Positions 34,998 through 44,877 of a stretch of DNA of 64,000 nt are shown piece by piece. The stretch is from Kocuria coralli (lineage in GTDB: Bacteria; Actinomycetota; Actinomycetes; Actinomycetales; Micrococcaceae). How positions within the stretch are numbered: position 1 is the stretch's first letter; the number at the start of each line of letters is the position of its first letter. The notes beneath the pieces are model-generated. The model ran no database searches and had not been told where the DNA came from. It saw only the letters and a list, made by a program, of their open reading frames with translations. The stretch lies in contig NZ_ML708614.1 of assembly GCF_008831305.1 (NCBI RefSeq), forward strand, positions 124,001-188,000, written 5' to 3'. The translations under genes and the position numbers were made by a program.

Positions 34998-36248
34998 TCA
35001 CACCTTCCGGCCCGTGGACGGCCTGTCGCCGGGGTGCCGCGAGTACCACCACAGCAGCGCCGCCCCGATCGCCAGCCCCGCGACTCCCGCCGCGACGGCC
35101 GGGGCCATGCCCCAGCGGGGCCCGAAGGCGGCCGTGATCCAGCCGACCAGCGGCGCCCCGATCGGGGTCCCGCCCATGAAGATCGCGGTGTAGAGGCTCA
35201 TCACCCGTCCGCGCATGGCGGGATCGGTGGTGGTCTGGACGTAGGCGTTCGCCGTCGTGGTCACGGTGAGCACGGCCAGGCCCGTGGGCACCAGCCACAG
35301 GGCGAACATCACCACGTTGGGGGCGGTTGCGGCCAGCACGGTCGAGAGCGCGAAACCCGCCGCACCCAGGAACATCGTGCGCAGGCGCGCCCGGGGCCGC
35401 TGGGCTGAGAGGAGGGCGCCGGCCAGGGTTCCGAGCGCGAGCGCGGAGTTCAGGATGCCGAAGGCCTCCGAGCCCTGCCCGTACTCGGTACCGGCCATGG
35501 CCGCCAGGTAGACCGCGAAGTTCAGGCCGAAGGTGCCGATGATGAAGATGGTCAGCAGCACGCCCAGCAGATCCGGTCGTCCCGCCACATAACGGAACCC
35601 CTCCAGGATCTGCCCGCGCCCCCGCGGCGCCCGAGGGGAAGGACGCAGCCGAGCACGATCCAGCGACCAGAGGGCGGCGAGCATGGCCGCGAAGCTGGGG
35701 CTGTTGAGCAGGAACACCCATCCCGACCCGACCGCCGCCACCAGCAACCCGGCGACGGCGGGCCCCACCAGCCGGGCCAGGTTGAAGGAGGTCGAGTTCA
35801 GCGCCACCGCGTTGGAGAGGTCCTCATCCTCGACCAGCTGACTCACGAAGGTCTGGCGGGCGGGGGCATCGAAGGTCGTCGCCATACCCAGGGCCAGGGC
35901 GAAGACCATGACCAGGCCCAGGGTGACCAGGCCGGTCACGATCAGCAGGCCGAGGATCAGGGCCAGGGCGGCCATGACCGCCTGGGTCACCACGAGCAGC
36001 TGGCGCCGGTCGGAGCGGTCGACGATCACTCCCGCATACGGGGCCAGCACCATCTGCGGTGCGAACTGCAGGGCCATGACCACGCCCATCGCGCGGGTGT
36101 CCTGGTCGGTCAGCTCGGCGAACACCAGCCACGACTGGGCCGTCCGCTGCATCCACGTGCCCACGTTGGACACGACCGCGCCCGTGTACCACCGGCGGTA
36201 GTTCGGGTATCGGAACGACCGGAAAGCTCCCGACGACGTTGCGGCCAC
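34998..36248 (-). CDS. MFS exporter (EntS/DHA3-like)
   Basis: The 416-residue protein has twelve predicted membrane segments and begins FRSFRYPNYRRWYTGAVVSN, typical of MFS group DHA3 (drug or siderophore exporters). MFS motif A appears as YAGVIVDRSDRRQLLV. The substrate is unknown. GTG 36248 starts immediately after the TAG stop of the DUF3027 gene, so the two are cotranscribed and probably coupled. Confidence 0.88.
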   Translation of the reverse strand: MAATSSGAFRSFRYPNYRRWYTGAVVSNVGTWMQRTAQSWLVFAELTDQDTRAMGVVMALQFAPQMVLAPYAGVIVDRSDRRQLLVVTQAVMAALALILGLLIVTGLVTLGLVMVFALALGMATTFDAPARQTFVSQLVEDEDLSNAVALNSTSFNLARLVGPAVAGLLVAAVGSGWVFLLNSPSFAAMLAALWSLDRARLRPSPRAPRGRGQILEGFRYVAGRPDLLGVLLTIFIIGTFGLNFAVYLAAMAGTEYGQGSEAFGILNSALALGTLAGALLSAQRPRARLRTMFLGAAGFALSTVLAATAPNVVMFALWLVPTGLAVLTVTTTANAYVQTTTDPAMRGRVMSLYTAIFMGGTPIGAPLVGWITAAFGPRWGMAPAVAAGVAGLAIGAALLWWYSRHPGDRPSTGRKV

Positions 36249-36869
36249 CTAGGCGGTCTGGTCGTCAGCGCCCGCGGTGCCGTCAACGCCGCCGTCCCCT
36301 GCAGGGTCCGCCGGAGCCCCGTCCGCGGCACCGGCCTCCGCTTCGGCCTCGCTGTCTGTCCCCGCGTCTGTTTCCGCGCCGTCTGTTTCCGCGCCGTCCG
36401 TCTCAGCGCCGTCCTCGGCGTCCGCATGTCTCTCGTCGTCGCTGAGCCGGTCGGACCAGGGCACCCAGTGCGGGGCGAGGAGGGCGCCCTCGGCCGGCAG
36501 CAGGCCCGACTCGCACACGGTCGGTACGGACTGCCGCGGGGCACGGGCAATGGTCACGTACCACTCCCAGTCCAGGTAGCCGCGTCGGTTCGAGGTGAAG
36601 TAGTGGGTGACCAGGCGCTCGTCGTCGGCCACGACGCGATGGCCCTCCCCGATCTCCTCGGGGTCGGCCAGCTCCTTCAGCGCGGACAGCGCGAACTCCC
36701 GGGCCTCGGCGAGCTTCCGGTCGAGCACCGGCTTGCGACGGCGTGCAGGTGCCGGAGGAGTGACCCCGTCGGCCTTGGAGGACGCGGCGGTCCCGGCCGG
36801 GACGGACGCGCCCTCGGGCCGGACGTCGGTCACATCCTTCGTGCTCTCTGGCTCTGTGCTCTCTGACAT
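36249..36869 (-). CDS. DUF3027-family protein
   Basis: The 206-residue protein has a central conserved part (DRKLAEAREFALSALKEL; VTHYFTSNRRGYLDWEWYVT; LAPHWVPWSDRL) that matches actinobacterial DUF3027 proteins next to serC and csp. Its function is not known. The C-terminus is highly acidic with tandem DGAET units coded by a 15-base repeat (about 36357-36413). Confidence 0.85.
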   Translation of the reverse strand: MSESTEPESTKDVTDVRPEGASVPAGTAASSKADGVTPPAPARRRKPVLDRKLAEAREFALSALKELADPEEIGEGHRVVADDERLVTHYFTSNRRGYLDWEWYVTIARAPRQSVPTVCESGLLPAEGALLAPHWVPWSDRLSDDERHADAEDGAETDGAETDGAETDAGTDSEAEAEAGAADGAPADPAGDGGVDGTAGADDQTA

Positions 36870-36879
36870 GGGAAACGCC

Positions 36880-37263
36880 TCACACGTCCAGGTTGTCCGC
36901 CACGGTGCGCAGGATCGTGGCGATCTTCTTGCCATGCGCACGGTCCGGGTACTTGCCGCGCTGCAGCCCACCCGAGATGTCGTCGAGCAGCCTGATGAGA
37001 TCCTCGTTGATCACGGCCATCCGCTGAGCCGGCATGCGGGTGTTCTTGGCCACCGACGGAGTGCGTTCGATCACCGTGGCGGACAGCGCCGACGGGCCGC
37101 GGCGACCGTCGGCGATTCCGAATTCCATGCGGGTGCCGGGGGCCACGGAATCCAGCCCGGCGGGCAGCGCGCTGGCATGGAGGAAGACCTCACCGCCGTC
37201 GTCGCTTGCGAGGAAGCCGAATCCCTTGTCGGCGTCGAACCACTTGACCTTGCCAGTGGGCAC
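36880..37263 (-). CDS. Cold-shock protein with C-terminal extension
   Basis: The 127-residue protein begins VPTGKVKWFDADKGFGFLAS, with RNP1 (KGFGFL) and RNP2 (VFLHASAL) motifs of the cold-shock fold. A helical 60-residue tail follows, as in actinobacterial CspB-type proteins of this length. It binds single-stranded nucleic acid. GTG 37263 is chosen as the domain starts there. It is 10 bases upstream of the DUF3027 gene. Confidence 0.92.
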   Translation of the reverse strand: MPTGKVKWFDADKGFGFLASDDGGEVFLHASALPAGLDSVAPGTRMEFGIADGRRGPSALSATVIERTPSVAKNTRMPAQRMAVINEDLIRLLDDISGGLQRGKYPDRAHGKKIATILRTVADNLDV

Positions 37264-37445
37264 TTTTCCTGACCTCAGTTCGTATCGTGCGATCCGCCAG
37301 TGTCCTGGCGTCACAGGCCGTCGGCCCCCGGTCGAGCCGGCCTGCGCGATTCATGAATGACTCTATGCGAAACAGCTGAGCTTACCGTGTTGTTCCGTAT
37401 TCCGCTGCGGGCATGTGCCCCGGACGGGCCTGTATTCTGTAGGCC

Positions 37446-37727
37446 ATGTCTGCCAGCAACCCAGCCCCCGCGGCACAGGCCGACGACGCCTCGCACACCT
37501 CCCCTCAGCGACCCGGTTCCGGGTTGAACCCGTGGGGCTGGCTCGCCCTGTTCCTCTTCATCACCTCCGGCATCGCCATCGTGACCATGCTGATCCTCAA
37601 GTGGACGACGGGCGGCGGAGAGGTGTGGCCGTGGTTCACGCGCTACTCGTACTTCGCGTTCCCGGCTGCTTTCCTGTGCCTGATCCTCTCGCTGCTGCAC
37701 ACCCTGCTCCAGAGGCGCCGGGCCTGA
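37446..37727 (+). CDS. Small two-helix membrane protein
   Basis: The 93-residue protein has a Pro/Ala-rich N-terminus and two hydrophobic segments (WLALFLFITSGIAIVTMLIL and SYFAFPAAFLCLILSLLHTL), ending in RRRA. Function unknown. It is divergent from the cold-shock gene and its stop codon is 5 bases before the start that I use for the helicase partner gene. Confidence 0.75.
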   Translation: MSASNPAPAAQADDASHTSPQRPGSGLNPWGWLALFLFITSGIAIVTMLILKWTTGGGEVWPWFTRYSYFAFPAAFLCLILSLLHTLLQRRRA

Positions 37728-37732
37728 GCGCC

Positions 37733-39778
37733 TTGCCTTCGGCCTTCCTCGCAGATCTCGGGGCCCGCACCCCGCAGCAGCTCGAACGGCTCCTGACGGC
37801 TCGGCCCGACCTGGCGGCGGCCACCCCCACCTCGATCGGCGAGCTGGCGGAGCTGGCGACCGCCCGCGTCTCCCTTCAGCACGCGATCCAGTCCTTGAAT
37901 CGCGTCCAGCTGGATTCCCTCGAACGGGCAGTGCTCCTGGGTCCCCAGAGCCTCCGCGACGACGACGCCCTCCGGGCTCTCGCACTGATCCATCCCGCCG
38001 GCCCAGGTGAGTCCGGCGCCCACCCCTGGGTGCTTTCACCCGGCGTGGCCGAGGCCCTCGGGCGCTACCCTGCCGGAATGGGACGCCCCGCAGCCGTCCT
38101 CCGCGCGTTGAAGTCCGCCGTGGTCCCAGCCGACTCCCGGACCTCGGAGGGTTCCGGTCCCGCGATCGACCTGGACGCCATCCCTCCCCGGCCCGCCGAG
38201 GTCCTGGCCGATTTCCGCAGGCATCCCCTGGGCTCGATCCGGGACGCGCGGCGGAAGCCCGTGCCGGATCAGCCCGAGGCACGCCCCATCGACTGGCTCC
38301 TGGCGCGCGAGGTCTTGATAGCGGTGGACTCCCGGCATGTGGAGCTGCCCCGTGAGCTCGGGCTGGCTCTGCATCACGGCGACCCGTGGGCCGGAACCGA
38401 GTCGCATCCTCCGGCACCCGCCGGCCGGCCCGTCAGCCCCCGGGTCCGCGACAATGCGGCGATGGCAGCGGTCCCCGAACTGATCCGCGACCTCTCCGGA
38501 CTGCGGAGCGAACTGGGGCAGCGGCCCCTCGAGGTGCTGCGGGCCGGTGGCGTCGGGGTGCGCGAGCGCCGCCGGCTGGCCGCCGCTCTCGACCTCGGCC
38601 AGGACCGTGCGGACCGGCTCCTGGGCTACGCGCAGCTCGGCGGCCTGGTCGAACAGGACGACCGGTCCGGAGCCTGGCGGCCCACGACGGCGCCCTGGGA
38701 GGCGCTGGAGGTTCCCACGGCCCACGGCATCCTGCTGACCGCCTGGCTGACCGCGGACTCGATCCCCGCCTCGGTGGGAGGGCACCGTGCCGACGGTTCG
38801 GTGATCACGCCGTTGACCGACCGGACCTCGGTCCCCGACGCCGCCCCGCTGCGCCGCGCGGTGCTGACCGCCCTGCTGCACTCGGGGGACGTCGCTCCGG
38901 ATCCCGCCTGGTGGGACCGCACCCTGGCGTGGCTCCGGCCGCGGCTGGCGGGCGCCCTGGCCCGGTACGGCGCCGCGCTGGTCCAGGAATGCGCGGATCT
39001 CGGCCTGACCGGTGCGGGGGCCGCCACCGACCTCGTGCGGCTCCTGCTCGACGACGGTCCCGCCGCGGTCACCGCGGCCTTGCGGGACAGGCTCCCCGCG
39101 GCGGTCGAGACGGTCGTCGTGCAGAGCGACTACACGGCCGTCGCCCACGGGACGCTGTCCCCGCAGGCCGCCGCAGACCTCCGGCTGGTGGCCGAGCCCG
39201 AGGGCCGGGGTGCAGCGGCGACGTACCGCTTCGGCGTCGCCTCGCTGCACCGTGCCCTGGACGCCGGCCACGACGCGGCATCGCTGCGGTCGCTGCTGGA
39301 GGCACGGACCGACGGCGAGCTGCCCGGCGCCCTCGAGCATCTCCTCGATGAAGCCCTCCGCACGCACGGCAACCTGCGGGTACTGGACGCCGAGCAGGTC
39401 GTGACGGGGCGGGCGGACCTCGTGGAGGCGATCGCCGGCTCGGCGGCGCTGCGCGGTTTCGAGGTGCTCAGGGCCGCTCCCGAGGTCCTGATCGTGAGGC
39501 ACCGCGACGCGAAGCCCGCACCGGGCGCGCGCAAGGACCCCCTCCGATCCGCCGTTCTGCGGGCCGCTCAGCAGACGGGCGTGGCACCCTCCACGGACGT
39601 CACGACCCATGAGATGCACGAACCGATCGGGGAACTCGGCGGCGGCCCGCAGGAGCTCATCGGCCTGTTCCCCCTCCCCCGCTCGTCGCGCCCGGAGGTG
39701 GACGCCGAGCACATCCGCACCGTGGCATCCCGTCTCGCGGAGACCGCCCGTACCGACCTGGAGGCATCGCATGGCTGA
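37733..39778 (+). CDS. Helicase-associated protein with XPB/Ssl2-like N-terminal-type domain
   Basis: The protein is about 681 residues with TTG 37733 (CTG/other starts possible). It begins PSAFLADLGARTPQQLERLL. Conserved blocks include IDWLLAREVLIAVDSRHVEL and LPAAVETVVVQSDYTAVAHG, and AADLRLVAEPEGRG, YRFGVASLHRALDAGHD; these match the family encoded immediately upstream of actinobacterial XPB (Helicase_C_3-type). No Walker motifs are present. The stop overlaps the XPB start by 8 bases, so the pair is probably a complex or regulator-motor couple. Confidence 0.82.
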   Translation: MPSAFLADLGARTPQQLERLLTARPDLAAATPTSIGELAELATARVSLQHAIQSLNRVQLDSLERAVLLGPQSLRDDDALRALALIHPAGPGESGAHPWVLSPGVAEALGRYPAGMGRPAAVLRALKSAVVPADSRTSEGSGPAIDLDAIPPRPAEVLADFRRHPLGSIRDARRKPVPDQPEARPIDWLLAREVLIAVDSRHVELPRELGLALHHGDPWAGTESHPPAPAGRPVSPRVRDNAAMAAVPELIRDLSGLRSELGQRPLEVLRAGGVGVRERRRLAAALDLGQDRADRLLGYAQLGGLVEQDDRSGAWRPTTAPWEALEVPTAHGILLTAWLTADSIPASVGGHRADGSVITPLTDRTSVPDAAPLRRAVLTALLHSGDVAPDPAWWDRTLAWLRPRLAGALARYGAALVQECADLGLTGAGAATDLVRLLLDDGPAAVTAALRDRLPAAVETVVVQSDYTAVAHGTLSPQAAADLRLVAEPEGRGAAATYRFGVASLHRALDAGHDAASLRSLLEARTDGELPGALEHLLDEALRTHGNLRVLDAEQVVTGRADLVEAIAGSAALRGFEVLRAAPEVLIVRHRDAKPAPGARKDPLRSAVLRAAQQTGVAPSTDVTTHEMHEPIGELGGGPQELIGLFPLPRSSRPEVDAEHIRTVASRLAETARTDLEASHG

Positions 39779-41522
39779 TGGACCCATCGTGGTGCAATCG
39801 GACCGCACCGTCCTGCTCGAGGTGGAGCATGAGCGGGCGGAAGCCGCCCGCCGCGAGCTCGCCGTCTTCGCCGACCTCGAACGAGCACCGGAACACGTCC
39901 ACACCTACCGGCTGACACCGCTGGGCCTGTGGAACGCCCGGGCCGCCGGCGTCGATGCGGAGTCCGTGATCGACACCCTGCTCGAGTACTCGCGTTACCC
40001 CGTGCCGCATTCCCTGCTCATGGACATCGACGAGACCATGGCCCGGTGGGGACGCCTGGCCCTCGAAAAGGATCCGGTCCACGGCCTGGTACTGCGCTGC
40101 GACGACTTCCCGGTCTACGAGGAGATCGCCCGGGCGAAGAAGATCGCCCCGCTGCTGGGACCGCGCATCGATCCCCGCACCACCGTGGTCCACGGCAGCA
40201 GCCGCGGAGAGCTGAAGCAGAACCTGCTCAAGCTCGGCTGGCCCGCCGACGACCGGGCCGGGTACGTGGACGGCACGCCCTATCCCATCGCGCTGTCGGA
40301 GACCGACCGGCGGACCGGTCGTCCCTGGACCCTGCGGCCGTATCAGGCCGCCGCAGCAGAGGCCTTCTGGTCCACCGGAGCCGGCACCGTGGTCCTGCCG
40401 TGCGGTGCCGGGAAGACCGTCGTGGGAGCGTCGGTGCTCGCCTCCTCCTCGACCACGGCCCTCATCCTCTGCACGTCGGCGGTCGCCGCCCGGCAGTGGC
40501 GCGACGAGCTCATGGCCCGCACCAGCCTCTCCGAGAACGAGGTCGGCGAGTACACGTCACGGACCAAGGAGATCCGGCCCGTGACCATCGCCACCTACCA
40601 GATGCTGGCCACCCGTCGCGGCGAGCTCTGGCCCCACCTCGAACTGCTCGACGGCCAGGACTGGGGCCTGATCGTCTACGACGAGGTCCATCTGCTCCCC
40701 GCCCCCGTGTTCCGCCGCACCGCGGACATCCAGGCCCGCCGTCGCCTCGGGCTGACGGCCACCCTGGTCCGTGAGGACGGGAAGGAGGGCGAGGTCTTCT
40801 CGCTCATCGGGCCCAAGCGCTACGAGGCCTCGTGGAAGGAGATGGAAGGGCAGGGCTGGATCGCTCCGGCCGAGTGCCTGGAGGTCAGGGTGGACCTCCC
40901 CGAATCCGACCGTCTCGCCTATGCCACGGCAGAGGACGCGGACCGGTACCGGCTGGCGGCGTCCTCCCCGCTCAAGAACCAGGTCGTCAGGCGGCTCCTG
41001 CACCAGCACCCCGGCGAACAGGCCCTGGTCATCGGCCAGTTCGTCGATCAGCTCGAGGAGCTCGGCGAGCTCCTCGACGCCCCCGTGCTGACCGGCAAGA
41101 CGCCCGCCAGGAAGCGGCAGGCCCTCTACGACCGGTTCCGCGCCGGTGAGATACCCGTGCTGGTGGTCTCGAAGGTGGCCAACTTCTCCGTGGACCTGCC
41201 CTCCGCCACCGTGGCCGTGCAGGTCTCGGGCACCTTCGGCTCCCGGCAGGAGGAGGCCCAGCGCCTGGGCCGGCTCCTGCGACCGTCCCCCGGCGGCCGG
41301 CAGGCCACCTTCTACACCGTGGTGGCCCGGGACACCGTGGACATCACGTTCGCCGCCAAGCGGCAGCGCTTCCTCGCGGAGCAGGGCTATGCGTACCGGA
41401 TCATCGATGCCGGGAATGTGCCGCCCTCTGCCCCGGACCGGCGGAGCGCCCCGGAAAGGGAATCCGGGCCGGCAACCGCAGGATCCGCTGAGAATACCCC
41501 TGAAGAATCCGAGGAGAACTGA
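39771..41522 (+). CDS. DNA repair helicase XPB-like (ERCC3 family)
   Basis: The 583-residue protein starts at ATG 39771 with GGAGG 6 bases upstream. An N-terminal damage-recognition-like domain precedes the SF2 motor: LRPYQAAAAEAFW, Walker A PCGAGKTVVGA (about residue 210), DEVHLLPAPVFRRT (DEVH box), GLTATLVRED, and motif VI region QEEAQRLGRLLRPS. Bacterial XPB is a 3'-5' helicase in nucleotide excision repair or transcription. It is followed by tdk after 3 bases. Confidence 0.93.
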   Translation: MADGPIVVQSDRTVLLEVEHERAEAARRELAVFADLERAPEHVHTYRLTPLGLWNARAAGVDAESVIDTLLEYSRYPVPHSLLMDIDETMARWGRLALEKDPVHGLVLRCDDFPVYEEIARAKKIAPLLGPRIDPRTTVVHGSSRGELKQNLLKLGWPADDRAGYVDGTPYPIALSETDRRTGRPWTLRPYQAAAAEAFWSTGAGTVVLPCGAGKTVVGASVLASSSTTALILCTSAVAARQWRDELMARTSLSENEVGEYTSRTKEIRPVTIATYQMLATRRGELWPHLELLDGQDWGLIVYDEVHLLPAPVFRRTADIQARRRLGLTATLVREDGKEGEVFSLIGPKRYEASWKEMEGQGWIAPAECLEVRVDLPESDRLAYATAEDADRYRLAASSPLKNQVVRRLLHQHPGEQALVIGQFVDQLEELGELLDAPVLTGKTPARKRQALYDRFRAGEIPVLVVSKVANFSVDLPSATVAVQVSGTFGSRQEEAQRLGRLLRPSPGGRQATFYTVVARDTVDITFAAKRQRFLAEQGYAYRIIDAGNVPPSAPDRRSAPERESGPATAGSAENTPEESEEN

Positions 41523-41525
41523 CCG

Positions 41526-42146
41526 GTGGCGAAACTGTATTTCCGCCATGGAGCCATGAACTCCGGAAAGTCCACGGCCCTTCTGCAGGCGGCCTTCAAC
41601 TACGAAGAACGCGGGCAGAGAGTGCTGCTGGCCAAGGCGCGGACCGATACCAAGGGCGACGCCGATGTGGTCTCACGACTGGGGATTTCACGCACGGTGG
41701 AACTGCTGGTCTCCCCCGAGGACGACGTGCGGCAGCGCTTCCACCGGCTGGCCTCGGGCACGGAGCCCGAGGCCCTCGTGGGGAACCTGGACCTGCCGCC
41801 CGTCGCCTGCCTGCTCGTGGACGAGGCGCAGTTCCTGACCCCCGCCCAGGTGGAGGATCTCCTGCGCATCGCGGTGCTGGACGGGGTCCCGGTACTGGCC
41901 TACGGCATCCGCACCGACTTCCGCACCCGGTCCTTCCCCGGATCGGCGCGACTGCTGGAGCTCGCCCATTCCCTGGAGGAGCTCAAGACCATCTGCCGGT
42001 GCGGACGAAAGGCGATGTTCAATGCCCGCAAGGTGGACGGCCATTTCGTCTTCGCCGGCGACCAGGTCGCCATTGACGGTGACGTGAACTACGAATCCCT
42101 CTGCGCCGCTTGCTATCTTCGCTACTCGGACGGCACATTGGGATGA
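41526..42146 (+). CDS. tdk: Thymidine kinase
   Basis: The 206-residue protein starts at GTG 41526 with GAGGAG 9 bases upstream. Type II thymidine kinase features: YFRHGAMNSGKSTALLQA (P-loop), LVDEAQFL, YGIRTDFRTRSFPGSARLLE and the zinc-binding ICRCGRKAMFN with a second pair CAACYLR. It phosphorylates thymidine in the nucleotide salvage pathway. Confidence 0.96.
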   Translation: MAKLYFRHGAMNSGKSTALLQAAFNYEERGQRVLLAKARTDTKGDADVVSRLGISRTVELLVSPEDDVRQRFHRLASGTEPEALVGNLDLPPVACLLVDEAQFLTPAQVEDLLRIAVLDGVPVLAYGIRTDFRTRSFPGSARLLELAHSLEELKTICRCGRKAMFNARKVDGHFVFAGDQVAIDGDVNYESLCAACYLRYSDGTLG

Positions 42147-42245
42147 CCATGGAGCGAACACCCTAAGCGGGCATCGAGTCGCCGCACAGTATCGGCAACG
42201 AATCATCACAGTTGGCTCACAGAAAACGTGGAGAGAATCGATTTC

Positions 42246-42959
42246 GTGAATACCAAGACCCCTGAAGCCAAGCTCCTGGTCGTCGACGACGAGCCCAACA
42301 TCCTCGAGCTACTGGCCACCTCCCTGCGTTTCGCCGGGTTCGAGGTGGTCACCGCCGCCAACGGCCGCGACGCCATCGCCAAGGCCGAGCAGGAAAGCCC
42401 GGACCTGGCCGTGCTCGACGTCATGCTCCCGGATCTTGACGGCTTCGCCGTCACCCGCAAGCTGCGCGCCGAGGGCCGGTCGTTCCCCATCGTCTTCCTG
42501 ACCGCCAAGGACGACACCGATGACAAGGTCCAGGGCCTGACCGTGGGCGGCGACGACTACGTCACCAAGCCGTTCAGCCTGGACGAGGTCGTCGCCCGCA
42601 TCCGAGCCGTGCTGCGCCGCACCCAGCCGGCCGAGCACGACGATTCGCGGCTGCGCGTGGACGACCTGGTCCTCGACGACGACGCCCATGAGGTCTTCCG
42701 CGGCGAACGCGAGATCGACCTCTCCCCCACCGAGTTCAAGCTGCTGCGCTACCTGATGCTCAACCCGAACCGGGTGCTGTCCAAGGCGCAGATCCTGGAT
42801 CACGTGTGGGAGTACGACTTCAACGGCGACGCCTCGATCGTGGAGTCCTACATCTCCTACCTGCGCCGGAAGATCGACAACGACCCCGACCTCCCGCCCT
42901 TGATCCACACCAAGCGCGGCGTGGGCTACCTGTTGCGCACGGCCAGCAAGCACTCCTGA
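42246..42959 (+). CDS. OmpR/PhoP-family response regulator
   Basis: The 237-residue protein starts at GTG 42246 (GGAGAG 10 bases upstream). The receiver has VVDDEPN acidic residues, phospho-Asp in LDVMLPDLDG, and VTKPFSLDEV lysine. The winged helix is EIDLSPTEFKLLRYLM, KAQILDHVWEYDFNGD and YLRRKIDNDPDLPPLIHTKR. It resembles the PhoP/TcrA group, not MtrA. The cognate kinase is encoded 28 bases downstream. Confidence 0.95.
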   Translation: MNTKTPEAKLLVVDDEPNILELLATSLRFAGFEVVTAANGRDAIAKAEQESPDLAVLDVMLPDLDGFAVTRKLRAEGRSFPIVFLTAKDDTDDKVQGLTVGGDDYVTKPFSLDEVVARIRAVLRRTQPAEHDDSRLRVDDLVLDDDAHEVFRGEREIDLSPTEFKLLRYLMLNPNRVLSKAQILDHVWEYDFNGDASIVESYISYLRRKIDNDPDLPPLIHTKRGVGYLLRTASKHS

Positions 42960-42987
42960 GCCGCGGCACAGGCACCGTCAAGCCCTC

Positions 42988-44778
42988 GTGGAGACCCTGG
43001 CAGCCCGCTGGAGAGCGTCATCCCTGCGCACGCAGCTGATGGCGCTCACAGGCATGCTCCTGGCGGTCAGCATCCTGGTCACGAGCTTCGTGGCGATCTC
43101 GGTGCTGCGCGACTCGATGATCAACTCGATCGATGGAAGCCTGAAAGGGTCGCTTCCCTCGATCTCCGCGGCCTTGATGGCCGAGATGACCGGCAGCCCC
43201 ACGGAGTCGGTGCCCCATCGGGGTTACCTGCTCTCCGAGGACGGCCAGGTGATCCTCAGGATGGATGCCAGTAACAATTCCGCCGACAGCGCTTCGTCGG
43301 ACGTGGACGCCGAACCCGACCTGTCACGTTTCAACCGGGAGATGGTGGCCCAATCCGGCCAGGTGGGCATGACGGTCCCCTCCGCCGACGGCGCCGACGG
43401 ATCCTGGCGAGTGACAGCGGGGGTCCAGTTAAAGACCCCGTACAGCGTGGTCGTCGCCGAGCCGCTGGGCGAGACCAACCGGCTGGTCTCCGCGATCGCC
43501 CTCCTGACCCTGAGCTTCGGCGCCGCGACGCTGATCGCGGCGCTCGTGGTGGGCTGGGTCCTGATCACCCGTGCGTTCCAGCCGTTGAAGAAGGTCGAGC
43601 AGACCGCCGCGAAGATCGCCGAGGGCGACCTGTCCCGGCGTATGGCCGGGTACAACTCGGAGACCGAGGTCGGGCAGCTCTCGATGTCCCTGAACCGGAT
43701 GCTGGGCCATATCGAGGACGCCTTCGACGCCCGAACCCGCTCCGAGGCCAAACTCCGGCAGTTCGTCGCCGACGCCTCCCACGAGCTGCGCACCCCCCTG
43801 GTCTCGATTCGCGGCTACTCGGAGCTCTACCGCCATGGTGCGCTGCACGACGAGGAGCAGGTCGCCCAGGCCATGGGACGCATCGAGTCCGAGTCCACGC
43901 GCATGACGCAGCTGGTCGAGGACCTGCTCTCACTCGCCCGCCTGGACAGCAAGCGGGAGCTGAAGACCTCCGATGTCGACCTCCTGGTCCTCGCCCACGA
44001 CACCGCCGCGGACTTCGCCGCCTCCAGCCCCGACCGCAAGATCACCGTGACCGACCTCGACGACGGCCCCGCTTCTCCGGTCCGGACCCGCGGGGACGAG
44101 GCCAAGCTCCGGCAGGTCCTGGCCAACCTGATGACCAACGCAGTGCGCTACACGCCGCAGGGCAGCGACCTGGAGATCCTCATCGGCTCGGTCTCCGTGG
44201 CGGGCGCGCCGCACGACCAGCGGGTCGCAGTCGCCTCCGGGGACTCGCTCCCGGAGCGCATGGCCCAGATCAAGGTCCGTGACCACGGAGCGGGGATCAA
44301 GGGAGACGACCGGGCGAAGATCTTCGAACGCTTCTACCGCGCGGACAGTTCGCGGACCCGGGAGACGGGCGGGACCGGCCTGGGGCTGTCCATCGTCTCG
44401 GCGGTGGTCGACCAGCACGGCGGCACCGTGGCCCTCGAGGACACCCCCGGCGGCGGCGCGACCTTCGTGGTGTCCCTGCCCAGCGTCTCCACTCCCGACT
44501 CGCCCCAGCGGACCACGGGGGAGATCCCCGTGCCCGCGCCTGGCAGCGTCCCGGAGAACCCCGCAGCCTCCACGGAGCCCGCACCCCCGGAGGACGTGGT
44601 GGATGCGACCGATGGCGCTCTTGAGGGGCGGCCCGGTACCCGCGCAGCCGAGCCCTGGGGCTCCGACACCTCCTCGACGGAGACGGCACCCGCGGACGAC
44701 GGCCTTCCCCCGATCCCGGAGATCGACGACGACGATCCGGACATCATCGACGAGACCGACCAGGACCCCCGTTCCTGA
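42988..44778 (+). CDS. Sensor histidine kinase
   Basis: The 596-residue protein has two membrane segments (about residues 20-40 and 168-190) flanking an extracellular sensor domain, then HAMP, HisKA with DASHELRTPL (His near residue 266), and HATPase with NLMTNAVRYTP, DHGAGIKGDD and GGTGLGLSIVS. A long acidic, Pro-rich tail of about 80 residues follows. Its signal is unknown. It pairs with the upstream response regulator. Confidence 0.94.
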   Translation: METLAARWRASSLRTQLMALTGMLLAVSILVTSFVAISVLRDSMINSIDGSLKGSLPSISAALMAEMTGSPTESVPHRGYLLSEDGQVILRMDASNNSADSASSDVDAEPDLSRFNREMVAQSGQVGMTVPSADGADGSWRVTAGVQLKTPYSVVVAEPLGETNRLVSAIALLTLSFGAATLIAALVVGWVLITRAFQPLKKVEQTAAKIAEGDLSRRMAGYNSETEVGQLSMSLNRMLGHIEDAFDARTRSEAKLRQFVADASHELRTPLVSIRGYSELYRHGALHDEEQVAQAMGRIESESTRMTQLVEDLLSLARLDSKRELKTSDVDLLVLAHDTAADFAASSPDRKITVTDLDDGPASPVRTRGDEAKLRQVLANLMTNAVRYTPQGSDLEILIGSVSVAGAPHDQRVAVASGDSLPERMAQIKVRDHGAGIKGDDRAKIFERFYRADSSRTRETGGTGLGLSIVSAVVDQHGGTVALEDTPGGGATFVVSLPSVSTPDSPQRTTGEIPVPAPGSVPENPAASTEPAPPEDVVDATDGALEGRPGTRAAEPWGSDTSSTETAPADDGLPPIPEIDDDDPDIIDETDQDPRS

Positions 44779-44877
44779 CGGCACCGGCGATCCGTCCGCC
44801 CGGCCGCTGCGGGCGCCCGAGGTGAACCGGCACCGGGGAAAAGCAGCAGGAGGCGCCTGGACGGGCGTCCCGCCGGC

